From Gossypium raimondii (lineage: Eukaryota > Streptophyta > Magnoliopsida > Malvales > Malvaceae), in contig NC_068569.1 in the NCBI RefSeq assembly GCF_025698545.1, positions 5,642,001 through 5,706,000 of the forward strand: DNA of 64,000 bases, given 5' to 3'. Of the stretch, positions 1 to 11,777 are shown in pieces. How positions within the stretch are numbered: the first letter of the stretch is position 1; each line of letters begins with the position of its first letter. The position numbers and the translations under genes are program-made. The notes under the pieces were generated by a model, which made no database searches, was not told where the DNA came from, and saw only the letters and a program-made list of their open reading frames with translations.

Positions 1-1003
1 AATAATAATTTACTTGTAATTGGATGGGTTAATAAATTAAAATAATATTTGTAATTTAATTTGATAGGGCAAATTTATTCTTTTGACAATGAGTGAGATA
101 ATTTTGTTTAAGATTATTATGCGTTGCTTTTCGGACACTTAATATCACCAGAAAGATGTTTAAATAGATTATATGTAGGAGACTTAAACTCAGATTAAAA
201 ATATGCAAAGCCGGCTAAATTTCGGCCAGAGAAAAAAGCTGTTTCACTTTGGTCGATATGTTGCCGTCGGCCGCCGCTAGAACCGGCAGCTACCGCGAAT
301 CCATTGCCATTGGTTCTTTTATTCTTCAAAACCAATATGTTTTACTTTCTTACCTTAAAAAAAAGGAAATCAACTTGTATTTTTCTTCTAAAAGATGTAT
401 ATATTCAAAGTTGAATTTATAGTTTTCAATTTGATTTTATGGAAGAAGGTTTTTTTTTTAAAAAAAAAAGAAGAATGATAAAATTAAATTAAAATTAGGA
501 GGAGGAGAATAGACAACAAAAAAGGGTATAGTTAGGAGGAAGTATTGATGAATAAATCCATGACTGAAGAAGAAAAACGGCATCGTAATAGTCATAATTG
601 CTAACTAATTAATTTTTACAGCCATGAAAGAAATGATAAAAACACCCACCTAACGTAACAAACATTGCATCTGACAGTCATTATAGACCAACAAATCCAT
701 CAACGCCAACAATACAACATTCATTGCCTTCTTTATTCTCATTCTCTTTCCCATGCTTCATTTTTAAAGGAAACAAAAAACCTTGAACAGAAATCAAATG
801 CAGCGTTAAGATTGTTTGGATTCATATTACATTAATTAATCCTTATGAACAAAACATGCAAAAACGATCATGTCCAATGATCTTTCCAATATAATAATTT
901 AAAAAAAAATAAAAAGAGAAAAAAATTCATAGCTTTAAGGAAAGAAGTAGGATTAAAATGTTCTCTCTTTTTTTTCTCCTTTTTTTTTTTAATTTTTTGT
1001 GAA
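1..1003. other. Gene-poor stretch left of the CLE gene
   Basis: This is AT-rich sequence with no convincing coding frame. A short GC-richer patch at about 245-310 (rich in GCCG and CCGC) stands out but encodes nothing I recognise. The part next to 1003 is probably the 3' untranslated region of the CLE gene, whose stop codon lies at 1004-1006 on the minus strand; it is poly-T and poly-A rich. Confidence 0.5.
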
Positions 1004-1312
1004 TTATCTATTGTGTAAAGGATTTGGACCTGTATGAACTTTTCTCTTTTCATCATCAAAAACTTGATTATCATCACCACCACCATCTTTACCTTTATGA
1101 TGGTCATGATTCCCTGCTTCAAAGCTACCATGGGATTGAAGAACAGGCGGCTTAAACTGTTGAGAAGAAGCTGAAATAGCTGGTTTGAAGCTGCTTCCAT
1201 GGCTTGAACTTGAACTTGAAGATTCTAACTGAAACAGCAAGAACAAAAGCAGTGGGAAGAGGAGACAAAAGCAAATGAACTTTTTGCTTAAACCCATTTG
1301 CTGCTTCAACAA
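1004..1312 (-). CDS. CLE-family signalling peptide precursor (CLE16/17-like)
   Basis: This single-exon frame encodes a 102-residue secreted precursor. Residues 12-28 form a strongly hydrophobic signal peptide (many Phe, Leu and Cys). A low-complexity Ser/His/Gly region follows, and the extreme C-terminus carries the CLE dodecapeptide RKVHTGPNPLHN plus one Arg. In this family the dodecapeptide is cut out after Lys/Arg residues, its prolines are hydroxylated, and it is read at the cell surface by leucine-rich-repeat receptor kinases of the CLV1/BAM type to control meristem or vascular cell fate. The V-H-T-G-P-N-P-L-H-N core matches what I recall for Arabidopsis CLE16 and CLE17. The start at 1312 is the first Met; Met6 is an alternative that would keep the signal peptide. 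Membership of the CLE family is close to certain; the exact orthologue is not settled. Confidence 0.93.
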   Translation of the reverse strand: MLKQQMGLSKKFICFCLLFPLLLFLLFQLESSSSSSSHGSSFKPAISASSQQFKPPVLQSHGSFEAGNHDHHKGKDGGGDDNQVFDDEKRKVHTGPNPLHNR

Positions 1313-4300
1313 TATTCTTCACAATCCAAACACCTACAAATCATGCATGGATTACCACTCCCTTTTAACCCAAAAACCTAGACAGCAAAAAAGGAAAGAA
1401 ACTCTCTTTGAAATCTGATACACTCAAGTCAAAGCTGGCTCCCTGGAGGAAACTGGTCGAAAAACGAAAACTCTATTAATGGCTTCTCTTCTTCTTTTTT
1501 TTTCCCTGATGAGAAAACCTAGGAGTGTGAACCCTGAACTGATAGTAATATATTAAGAAGAGGAGTCAAAATGCATAGGTTTTGGTGCCTAGTAAGTTGC
1601 AATAAAATGGATGGAGAAGGAGTTTGAGTTTGCAGTTTGAACCTTTGATATGTTTTACATGGGAAATAGGCAGAGAGAAAAAGATGAGATGCTGTTTTGT
1701 TTTTGGGTTGGCGAATTGGCTAAGTTTTTTTTATGATTCTGTTGGATATATTAATAGCTATTAATTTCATCTCTCACTTCGGTCTACCATCAATGCGTAT
1801 ATGGTTAAAGCAACACTAGTACTACATAAGTACTTCGTATATTAAAGAGTTGCTAGGAGCTATAAAGGAAAAAACTAAAAACCTAGAAATAGAACTAACC
1901 TCCCACCCGTAACTTTTGAACTCTCTCAATTTCGTATTTGCATTGATCTTTCTTTACAAATGGTTATTATATATAATTTTAATTGATATAATAATAAATT
2001 TAATATTCAATATTTATATATTCTATGCAAATATTGATAGAAGGTGTAAATGTTGTGAACTAAATTTATTAAACAATATGTACAATTGACTAAAAATATT
2101 AATATTATAATTAATTGTCTTTAATTGGTCATTTTAAAATTAATAGGATTAAATTACTCTAACTTCTTAAAATAAAATAATTTACTTAATATCAAAATTA
2201 AGATAAAAAATTCTTTTACCAATAAAAAACTAGAATTAGAAAGGAAAAGAAGTCACCAAAATAATTATCTTACCTAAAATTAGTTTAGGCTCAAACTTCA
2301 ATATAAATTTATAAGCACTTCAGGATTTATAATTGTAGGATAGCTGTAGGAGTTAGATTTATCGTTTAATTATAAATTTCATTTCTTCACTTTATAAATA
2401 TTAAAATATTAGTTTTTTATTTTAATTTATTAAAAAAACAAATAAGTTAACTTAATTATTAGTAAAAATATGAACTTAAATTGCTAAATTTTATTAAATT
2501 ATTATATATAAATTGTTGAATTGTTACTTATTATTATTATTAATTCATTACATATAAATGGTAGAATTGTTAATTACCATATCAACAACTAATAGCAAGG
2601 TCTGACAATATTACTCAATTGAATTAATTTTTAATATTTGAAAAAATTTAAATTCTGACAAATTAAAATTTTTAATTTTTGTAAAATAGAAAGATAAAAT
2701 TCATAATTACAGCTACAACAAACTCCAAAAGCTAAGGAGGAGCATACTGGAGTTAAAAATGTAAATTGTGAATTTAGATTCCATGTTAAGCATCGATTAA
2801 TTTTAAATTAATTGGCAATAGATTAAAATTTCAACTTATATATAGCCACAGATAAAGCTGCAATAAGCCCATTTTATCAAATTTTACAATTTTATCTTCT
2901 TCTTTTTAATAAAAAGTGTAAAGGTTGAAGAAAATATATTTTACAAAAATCAATAATAAAGATTTATATAAGTACAAATACAGTGAAAAGGAGGAAAAAA
3001 AAGGGGTGAAGTTTATAAATAATTATAAATCGTTCATATATTCGGGTGGAATGATTGAATTTTGTAAGCATGTACGTTATACATATAATCTAAATTTCTT
3101 CCAACCTCATGATTCCACTCTCTTTTTCACCTCGATTTTTTTTTCCCTCTCCATCAAACAAGCACTTTAAATTTTGGCTTCAGGAAGAAGCTTGCTATAC
3201 TAAAAAGAAGTGTGTTCCAAATTTGCATTCATTTTATGCATATCCATTACCTTATTTGTCTATTTCCTTTCTGTCTTAATTTCATCTGTTCAGCCACTTT
3301 ATTTGATTTTTTTATGGATTCAAATATAAAAGCCTTAAAGAGATGAGAAAAAATGATATTATGTTTTCAAAAATAAAAATGATACAATAATAATTATTAT
3401 TTAATTCCTCCATTGAATGGGTTCCTGATTTTTTGTTGTCCAAATCTATTAAAAAAAAGGAAAGAATTACCCAACTAACCAAATTATCACCTAAGGTTTG
3501 AAATTTCATCATCATATATAATTATAAATACCAAAGTTTTAGTGAAGAAAAAAAAATAGTCATATCAAAATAGTCAAACAGGTAGGAAATAGGAATTGAC
3601 AGATGGGCTGGAATGATAATTTTTTTCCAAGGAAAAAATGATGTTGTCTTCACTCACTTTTTTCCCCCTTAATATATAATTCAGGGAAAATAATAATTAA
3701 CCCTAGAACAACATGAAAGTCAGTCGACAATGGTGGATCGATTTTAGCAGTTAGGGGCCCAATTCCCTGAAAAACTAGGTAGAATATATGGAAAATCTTC
3801 TTTAACACCATCATTTCTTTTTGAACATCCAACTTATTAGTATTATTATTTGTTTCTGATATTTAGTGTAAATAATTATTTATAACAATTATACCATTTA
3901 TGAATCACATTCCATATAGATAAGGTGAGATTTTGGAAAATTTTCTGAATTTAACTTAATTGTTGTTGATTTTTTCCATCCCAAGAAAAATACCATTCAA
4001 ATTACATTGTAGCATATATATATGTGTGTCTTTCGTTATTTAAAATTTTTCATCTTTTAAATAAAACAATTGTATTTGATATTTATGTTTAATATATATA
4101 AATATATCTGAATCCAGAATCTGATAAGCTAATCATAATTGCAAGCTATTGTTGGGGCAGGCAGTGGTGAAAAGTATGTAGACGTGGAGTATAAAAAGGG
4201 CAGTAACCATCCTCAAGTAGTTGCTTTGGTTGGATACTTTCGGTTCCTACCATTCAAAGCCTCCTAGCTTGGCTAGCTACATGTTTCAGTTGCTCTTGCC

Positions 4301-5380
4301 TTGCACACCATGTATGATATCTATTGGATTTGGAGCTAATTGATATATCTAACACAGATTTCAGCCCCATGCACTAGAAAAGTAAAGTGTCTCGCCTCTT
4401 TAAATTTTCTCATAATTAGTTACACTCACCTCCACTCTTGATAGTGCTTTGATTTTGGGCTACTGGGAACAACTATGACAAATATTGGGAATGATTTCCA
4501 AAAATCTATTATCTTAATTACAGTCTTCATATTTTATTAAAAAAATTATTTAATTATTTATGTTGGGTTTATATTTTAATATGAATTAAAAATGAAAAAG
4601 ATATTTGCATCACATATATATATATAAATAGGTTGAATATTCATCTAAATAAGAGACAATGAGGTTAGGGGTACCACAGGCATCATTAAGGCTGAGAAAC
4701 ATATAAATTGGTGGGCAAGCAAAGAGAAAGGAGGAGAAAGGTTTCAACTCTTTAATTATTTTTCACTTTTTTGTTCTTTTTGTTCTCTCTTTTTTATATA
4801 TATATATATATATTTTTTTTACTGGTCAAAGTCCCCATGGTGCTCCACCATCATTTGGATATCTCAATAACTATGATTAGCTTAGAAAACCTTTGATTTT
4901 TCCCATTACTCATTGCTTCTTTGGTAATGTTATTCTTTATAAGAACCAATTTTAAAGAACAAAAAGGCTGTTTTTTTAATAGAATACAAGTATATAACTT
5001 CCCAATGAAGATTTTTTCTACGTACAAAAAAGAAAAAGGTTTAGGGAGAGCGGATGTGTTTGCAGGGGATTGATCTTCCTATGTTCAGGTTTAAGTGGAA
5101 ATAGCCAAGTAGGGTTGGTAATACTTTCACATGATGGAATTAAATTTAAATATTTTATTTATGATTTGAGATGGGTCGAACCGATTTTAAAATGTCATAA
5201 TGCCAATTAATTAGAGATATAAACTTGTTCTACTACTAGATAATACTTAATTTAATAAATCATCTATTACTAAAATAATAGTTACTTTTTATGGTGTGGA
5301 ACAATATACATTGTACAATTTAAGAGAAATGAATCATGCTCTTGATTTTTATTTTCTGTTAAAAGAGTTAGGTCCACTAG
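1313..5380. other. Gene-poor AT-rich intergenic stretch
   Basis: The first few hundred bases are presumably the 5' region and promoter of the CLE gene, which is read leftward. The remainder is very AT-rich with only short chance frames. A TATA-like TATAAAAAGG at 4190-4199 is followed at 4281-4343 by a 20-codon open frame (MFQLLLPCTPCMISIGFGAN); this could be a promoter of a non-coding or micropeptide transcript, but nothing else supports it. A TA microsatellite lies at about 4792-4815. Confidence 0.45.
4792..4815. repeat. TA microsatellite
   Basis: An uninterrupted run of about a dozen TA units is followed by a T-run, in intergenic DNA. Confidence 0.8.
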
Positions 5381-5408
5381 AGATCAGAAATTGTTGAAGA
5401 AAGAACAA

Positions 5409-5935
5409 GATGTTTCTTTTGTCCCTTCCAGGCGATCGGAAAATAAAGGGTTTTCCCTTCTTCTTCACTGTCAGCACGGCGGATTTTTGACATTTTGCTG
5501 CTGTGATTTGGGCCGACCCCTGCCACTGTGTGGGTTTCTGTATGCTTTTGCTTGGAGCATGGCTCTCTCTATGTCTTGTGCTTGTTTTTCTGTTCACTTA
5601 GGCTTGGTCCTTTTTGAGCATATGTAAGATGCCGTCGTTGCCAGGCTTTCTATCGATTGAATTTCGTTGGGCTTTGGACTCACTGCACCAATTCTGTTAT
5701 TTGGGGGCTGAGGCCACTTATGATGGTCGTGGCTCCACTCCTTTTGATGGTTTCGGCAAATTTTCACGGCAGTTTAGATGTTTGTTTCCTTTTTTGGGCC
5801 TTGTTGTGTCATGGTCTAGTTGCTGAAGGCATGCACATTGGTGATGGTACAACTATTTTGGCCCCGAACATCTTGACCGCTCACTCGTTCTTCTCCTTCG
5901 ATCACGACACCAACATAGTGTTTAGAGGCTAGGAT
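5409..5935. other. Unrecognised GC-richer island with open frames
   Basis: This block is clearly less AT-rich than its surroundings and has overlapping open frames on the plus strand (for example at 5614-5826 and 5657-5932), with many Trp, Cys, Gly and Phe codons. I do not recognise the translations. The flanks are plain AT-rich DNA. It may be a decayed piece of a LINE or another transposon, or a captured gene fragment. No terminal repeats were found at its edges. Confidence 0.3.
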
Positions 5936-6870
5936 TTGTTGTTTGTTTGGGAACCCACTTGCTATTAGAACCGTTATTGATATCACTATACTAATTACGC
6001 ATAAAATCATGGTATAAATATCAACAAAACAAAGCAACATATCAGAACATATACATCCAAAACAGTTCACAAAGCCATCTAGATGGGATTCCACCCATCC
6101 AGATGCCATTTAGCTAAAAATCAAATAAAATGACATATTATCATCAATACATACCACGTACCCTAAACAATGCAAAAACACAATTAATTCCATCAATAAT
6201 GGTCAATAATATATGCATTATATATATAGTTCCATTACTCAAGATGAGAAAACAAAATTAAAGGACATCATTAAACCACTAATGGTCTAATGCCAATCCC
6301 CATGCAAGCATTCATGTGTTCACTATAAAAAAATAATAATAAACACGCGTCGCCCTATAGATCATCATTATCATTAAAGAAAACAAGTGCAATGTACTCC
6401 TCAATGCCCTCAACTCTAAAGTTATAATAATTTCGTACAAACAAATAAGAGGAACCTACTGCTTTGAATGGAGATGTGAAAAGAGCATGAATTCAACTAC
6501 TAAGGAAAGGGGAGCTTTTAAATGGCGATGAATTATCAATGGAATGGAGCAAAGACTTAAACTTTGAATAATTATTGAGCTAATATAAAACCTATAAAGC
6601 TTATTCTGCCGATCACTAAGGATTCCAACTTCCAAACAATCATTGTAAGCTCAAAGCACCAAATTAAAGAACCAAAATCTAAGAAAACCCTTTTCTAATT
6701 TCATCCATTCCAAACAATTTTATTTAATTACACTAATAAGTAACGGCATAGCAATCTGAAAAAAAAAATCTTTCAATTTTTTGGTGCATTTTAAAGAGAT
6801 TATATATTCTTTAACCACTGTCAAAAAGGGAGGTCAAAATGAAAAAGAAAAGAGACAAGGAATTGAAAGA
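5936..6870. other. Intergenic stretch without recognisable features
   Basis: Sequence of mixed composition with short frames only. I see no gene, RNA or terminal repeat here. Confidence 0.4.
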
Positions 6871-6879
6871 TTACCCATT

Positions 6880-7215
6880 GTCAAAAGAGGGCGGGAACGT
6901 CGAGAGCAGTAAGCCCGTCCCACGGCGAAGAAGAGGAACGACCAAAATGCACCAATCGGAACCTACGGCACTGACGAGGCACTGGGCTTCGTTATTCATC
7001 GGAAAATGACAGACACGGCAACGATGTCCAGCGGGATCGGTCAGAACCGCGGTGAAGAAGAGGAAAGCATGGGATGGCATAAAATGTTGCCTTGAACAGA
7101 ACCTACGGCATTGATGATGTAGCGAGATTTTCCGACCGGCGTCGGAGAGTGGCAAACACGGCGGTGGCGTCGACCGGAATGGGTCTGGAGGAGGAACGGG
7201 GAACGGCGGCTTGGG
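6880..7215. other. GC-rich island with two diverged internal repeats
   Basis: This sharply bounded block is rich in CGG and CCG inside AT-rich DNA. Two imperfect direct copies begin with AACCTACGGCA, near 6960 and near 7100; each is followed by a CACGGC...TCGACCGG or GGGATCGG-like part. The longest frame (minus, 6871-7254) is Pro/Phe/Arg-rich and has no domain I recognise, so I do not call it a gene. It could be internal sequence of a transposon or a captured 5' exon or untranslated region. Confidence 0.3.
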
Positions 7216-8628
7216 GAAGAAATGTTTTTTTAACCTAAAGAAGAATTTTTTCACCTTTAGTGAATTTCTTTGATTACCTATAACCGGTAAATCCCGGTTT
7301 TGCTTTTATCCTTTTTTTTCAATCTAAAGGCTCCTACTTTTTGAAGCTTATGATAAGCTTTTTGTAAGAACTTTCTGTAGAATTTCCCAGATAGAGTTGT
7401 AGTAAAATTAATTTAAAATTCCAAAGTTTCATAGGAATTTAGCTTAACTCAATCGCCTCTTCCTTCAATCCATGTGCTTTGTTTTGACGCCAAAGACATT
7501 GATGAAGCATGATAACGGTTCCTTTCGAATTTTCTTTAACAAAATTCAGATTAATAAATAGTAGTATTTTTATTTTAATTATCAGTCCAATTGAAACCCA
7601 ACGACACTCAACACTACAATTGATATTGATATCCAATTTTCGGGGTTTTTCTTAGCCCTATAAATATTTTTGGTTCATTTTTTGCCTTTGGAGGCCCTAT
7701 TACAGATTAGATGTTCTAATTTTAAGCCCCTCATTTGGGGTTCAGCGGCCTACCTCCAATATGGAACCCGGCCATGGGGGACGTTATCGAATACCCAATT
7801 TCAGGTTCTATTTTCTATTTCTTTTATATAATCTTTGAATCAACAGCTTACAACAAGCTAAACCCAAATTCACTCTTTTAAGTTTATTTGAGTTCATTCT
7901 AATGGAATTACTAAGTTATTAAAATGATTTTAAATGTCAAATTATAAATTTTATATATTATATAATTATTTAAATATATGATAAAATTATACTTTTGTTC
8001 CTTAAATTTTGGCATAATGATATTTTGACTCTCCAACTTTATAAAAATGTTATTTTAACCTTTCATTTAAATTTTCACTTTTTTAGTTATTGAATTTGCA
8101 TTGTTTGTTAATTAAAAAATTAACGTTTGTTAACTTTACTAACGTGACATACACAAGGATTGGCACGTTAGCAATTAATTAAACTTTTAAAAATTAAAAT
8201 ATAATTTTTATACTTTTAAAATAATTTTATAAATTCTTTGATTTTTTAAAATTTAAAATTAATTAATTTTTAATGTGATGTGGATGCCATATCAGTAAAG
8301 TTAACAAATGTTTACTTTTTCATCTTTTTGGGTAATTTTGACAAATAATACAAGTTTAATGGCTAAAATGATAAAAAATTAAATATAGAGCTAAAATTAT
8401 TTTTAAAAAGTTGAAGGGCCAAATAAGTTATTATGACTAAATATTTTAATGTTTTATCATCTAATTAATATATTATTACTTAAATTAATGATAAAATTAA
8501 TACATTTTATTTAATTTTGTAGACTCATTCTTTTTGTTTACATTTTTTTTTTCACTTAAGAAGTTGCTCATATTTTCCAAGTCCAGACTCCAGAGTAGTC
8601 TTGATTTTTACAAACAAAAACTCAGAAA
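7216..8628. other. Intergenic stretch and promoter region of the SNAPIN-like gene
   Basis: No coding frame is supported. It contains the inverted-repeat element at about 7979-8450. The last 150 bases (8480-8628) lie just upstream of the SNAPIN-like start codon and are the likely promoter and 5' untranslated region. Confidence 0.45.
7979..8450. repeat. MITE-like inverted-repeat element
   Basis: The left arm runs from about 7979 and includes TTAACTTTACTAACGTGACA near 8131-8150. The right arm includes the partner ATCAGTAAAGTTAACAAATG near 8291-8310 and ends with a run that mirrors the left edge (AAAATTATACTTTTGTTCC against GAGCTAAAATTATTTTTAAA). Similar loose inverted repeats recur in the window (21.4-21.7 kb). 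No clear target duplication was found, so the superfamily is unknown. Confidence 0.5.
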
Positions 8629-9165
8629 ATGGAAAACGAAAACGAAAAGGAAATGGAAAAGGAAAACCAGGGTTCAAATCACAACGCCGCTACCATTGGC
8701 GGCGTTTCAGAGCAGGTAACTCCTTCCAATTCTTCAATCAGTCCACCCCCGGACCCAGAATCTGAATCCAACAATGATCTCAGCACCGAAGCTTTAGCCA
8801 AAGCTTTATCATCCATGCTTACTTCGCTCATCAAAGACTTCGACTCTAAAGCCCTCGATACTCTCGCCAGTCAAGACATCCTTAGCTCCTCAATTGATCG
8901 TCTTACCCGAGGTTAATCCCCCCCCCCTTTTTCTGGATTAAATTGAATATTGGTGCAAGATAAAACTGTTTCTAATGTTAGTTTATGAATAGAGCTTGAT
9001 CAATTACTCGAAGATGCTCCGTCACCATTCATAATGCAGCATGCTGTCAAGTTTTCTAATGTCAGAAAGAGAGTTTTGTCGTTGAATTTGCTTTTGAAAT
9101 CAATTCAGCGGCGTGTCGATAATATCGACCGAATGCTATCAATGGGATTGCAACATGGTAACTAA
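8629..9165 (+). CDS. SNAPIN: SNAPIN-like subunit of BLOC-1 (endosomal trafficking)
   Basis: Two coding exons, 8629-8911 and 8993-9165, join in phase (an Arg codon, then Glu split across a GT-AG intron) to give 151 residues. The first 60 residues are charged and Ser/Pro/Asn-rich. Residues from about 60 to 145 form an amphipathic helical region with a core (IDRLTR, ELDQLLEDAP, VRKRVLSLN, SIQRRVDNIDRML) that aligns with the coiled-coil core of animal Snapin. BLOC-1 works in endosome to lysosome/vacuole sorting; Snapin also binds SNAP25-type SNAREs. The stop comes three codons after a potential GT donor (9158), so a longer splice form ending in another exon cannot be excluded. The family call is good; the 3' end is less certain. 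Confidence 0.78.
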
Positions 9166-11777
9166 CATTTTCACCGCACTCTACTTTTGGTTTATTTAAA
9201 CCCTTTTATGCTCTCCAATAGTCTGATCAGTTCCATTTTTTTGAAAATTTGAGGAATGGTTATAATTAGCGAGATAGGGAAATGGTCCCAAAGTAGAGGG
9301 TTTTGGAATTAGTTGTGTATATTCGTCTCTCAGTTTGGCAAGCATGTTAGTTATCCTCTATTCGTAGTTTCAATTGTGGTCTTTGCTCTGGCTTTATAAG
9401 CAAGCCGTGTTAATATGCAAACTGAGAAAGTTATCATATCATTTAAGTGAAAGGTTGAACTAGTCATAACTAGAGGTGCCATCTCAATCAATTGGGAAAG
9501 CAAGAAGACCCTATGTTACCCTCGGAAGTGAGTGTCAGATATGAGGATCATAACCTCATACCTAGGTCCAAAAATGTGCCTGGCATAGGTATACTTTAGA
9601 AAAATGAAGAAACTCGGTAAAATAGCTTAGAAAGTGCCACCATAAGGAGATGGTTTTATGATTATTATTTTTAATATTGTTTGATTATCTTGCTATTACG
9701 GGTCATTGTCTTGTTAAAACAGCGGGTAGCTTGGAAAACTTGTTATTTGATTGAGTAGTATTTCCTAGTTCAAAGATATATATATGTGTGTGTCTATTTG
9801 GAGATTTGTCTCTCCATTTTAATTTAGCTTCTTTCTGCTCTGTTGTGCTTATGAGTTCTGTCTGACAAATTGAGATGCAATCACAGAGAAGACTGCCACA
9901 GAAGGTTCCTGACAACATCAACATTGGCTGTATGCTATTGGTCTTTCTAATGATTTTATCGGTATCTTCTTTTTCTTTCCTTTTCTTCTTTATCAAGTTC
10001 ATATCATAAATTTTAAACTGGCACCCATTGTACCCTAGTAATGAACTTTAAAATGATTTCTTGAAGATCTGACTGTTAACTATTTCAATCATTAATAAGA
10101 GAATATTGAACCAAAATATATGGTGTTTTACATTCTTCAAATTTGTTTGTTCTTTTGAATTGAAATAAATGAAATTATGTAATAAGATAACTTTATTTGT
10201 CTTGTCTGAACCTCTTTCAGCCTTCAATAATGTTAATGATGTGGAAAAAGTTTGATTGATTTATCTTGGAGTGAGTTTCCAAACTTCAGTTAACTAGTTC
10301 TTATGTAGACAATGACAAATTGGTTAAACTATTCCATCTTTTTGAGTTTTTGGAACAGTAATCTATACTAGCATAAGATTCTGTGGTCTCAAGGTATTAG
10401 CAATTTAGTGTAAGATATATTCCAAACACATTTGTTATAGGTTGGGTAAATTATTATTGCTGTTAGTACCTAACCAACCTCACCTGCTGGCCTATATATG
10501 TTGTAGTTTCTTTTTCTTTACACAAAGATAGAGTTCTCCGTTTTTCTTTTCTTATTCGATGTGGTTGAATTTTTTAGCCAACTTGTTAAAGAATATGTTA
10601 GGTAGGGGCTCAAAGTTTCAAAACATCAATGAAATGTTTCTGAAGGCTTGACCTGGAGATTTGAGAATGCCATGTAATTTTTCTGAAACAGAATAGTGAA
10701 CCTATCGTCATGAAAAGCTCACTGAGGATATTGCATTCTCATTTTTGCAAGAGTCAGAACTGTTATTATCTAATCCTGTGTTTTTCATGCTATACAGACT
10801 TATTAGAGTTAGGGAGCACGAACACAAGAAACGAATAGAGTATGCATTTCAATCTTATCTTGAAAATATGCAATGGCTAACCAGAGAAGCTACTATTTTC
10901 AGGTCTTCTTGCCAGAAGGTGTAGATTTCTGGTGTTTCCTGCATTCCCTTGACTCCTCGTGTTTTATTTTTCTTGAATGTCAAAGCTTCATGTACGTCCT
11001 TCTTACAAAATGGTGAACGGACCAGCAAGCAGTTATATGATTTAACCTTTGTGAGTCTTCCATTCTCAATCAGTTGATTTTTAGCTTTTAGCAACGCCTG
11101 GTGAGTACCTTAGAAGTTCAAGCTGACATGAAGATTTTGTAATTATTGTTTGTCAAGATTTAAGACCATGGTATCTTCAGTCTTCGTAGCGTTGTGTTTG
11201 ATTTGCATTTTGTACATGTTCGTCAAGGCTCAATACTTACTATGCTTGATGGGAAAAAAGTCACCTCCTTAGAGTCGACCCTTATTGAATATTAATTTTA
11301 AAATTTGAGCTTGATTTAAGATAAAGTTCAATCAGGCGTATTACCTAAAAAAATGCAGTTGATTAACCAGATACCAAGATTTGACAATGATAAGAGTTAC
11401 TTTTCTCTCAAATGCCAAATGCAAGTAATCATGGAATTCAGAGTGCCTTAGAACTACATTTAACATTAAAACCAACATCCACAGAAAGAAATTACTTTCA
11501 CTTGCATCTTAAGGATGGAACATGAAACTAAGTTGAAAACTTACGCTAACAGTCTAAAAGCAAAATTACATATAACAATAATGGATATCACTTCCACAAT
11601 GATAATATACAACTCCAGTCAAGCGAGCTTCCTCCCACCGAGCATAAGACATTAATTAAAGCTTTCCAAATGGAATATTCAATCAGCAGTCTATAATTTC
11701 CTATTTTCATACCATTCAAGTCAGCCAGCCTTAAGAGGATGGTTAACAGTCAAAAGTGCAGCAATGCAAAGATGGCA
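9166..11777. other. Stretch between the SNAPIN-like gene and MOC1
   Basis: It includes the 3' untranslated region of the SNAPIN-like gene and, at the right, that of MOC1, which is read leftward. At about 9505-9630 there is a patch (near GAGTGTCAG ... GAAGAAACTCGG) that resembles an abundant plant interspersed repeat. The minus-strand frame at 10855-11094 resembles no protein I know. No other gene is supported. Confidence 0.4.
9505..9630. repeat. Possible diverged interspersed repeat
   Basis: The segment runs from CTATGTTACCCTCGGAAGTG to AAATGAAGAAACTCGGTAAA and looks like decayed copies of a dispersed plant repeat built around gaGTGTCnGATAnG. It is recognised by style only; ends and class are unknown. 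Confidence 0.3.

Noticed and set aside
868-1200. Frame of 110 codons on the minus strand overlapping the CLE gene
   Set aside because: It is a shadow of the CLE frame, Lys-rich at one end, without signal peptide or domain.
2925-3170. 81-codon plus-strand frame in AT-rich DNA
   Set aside because: Lys/Tyr/Ile-rich composition expected by chance in such sequence; no family resemblance.
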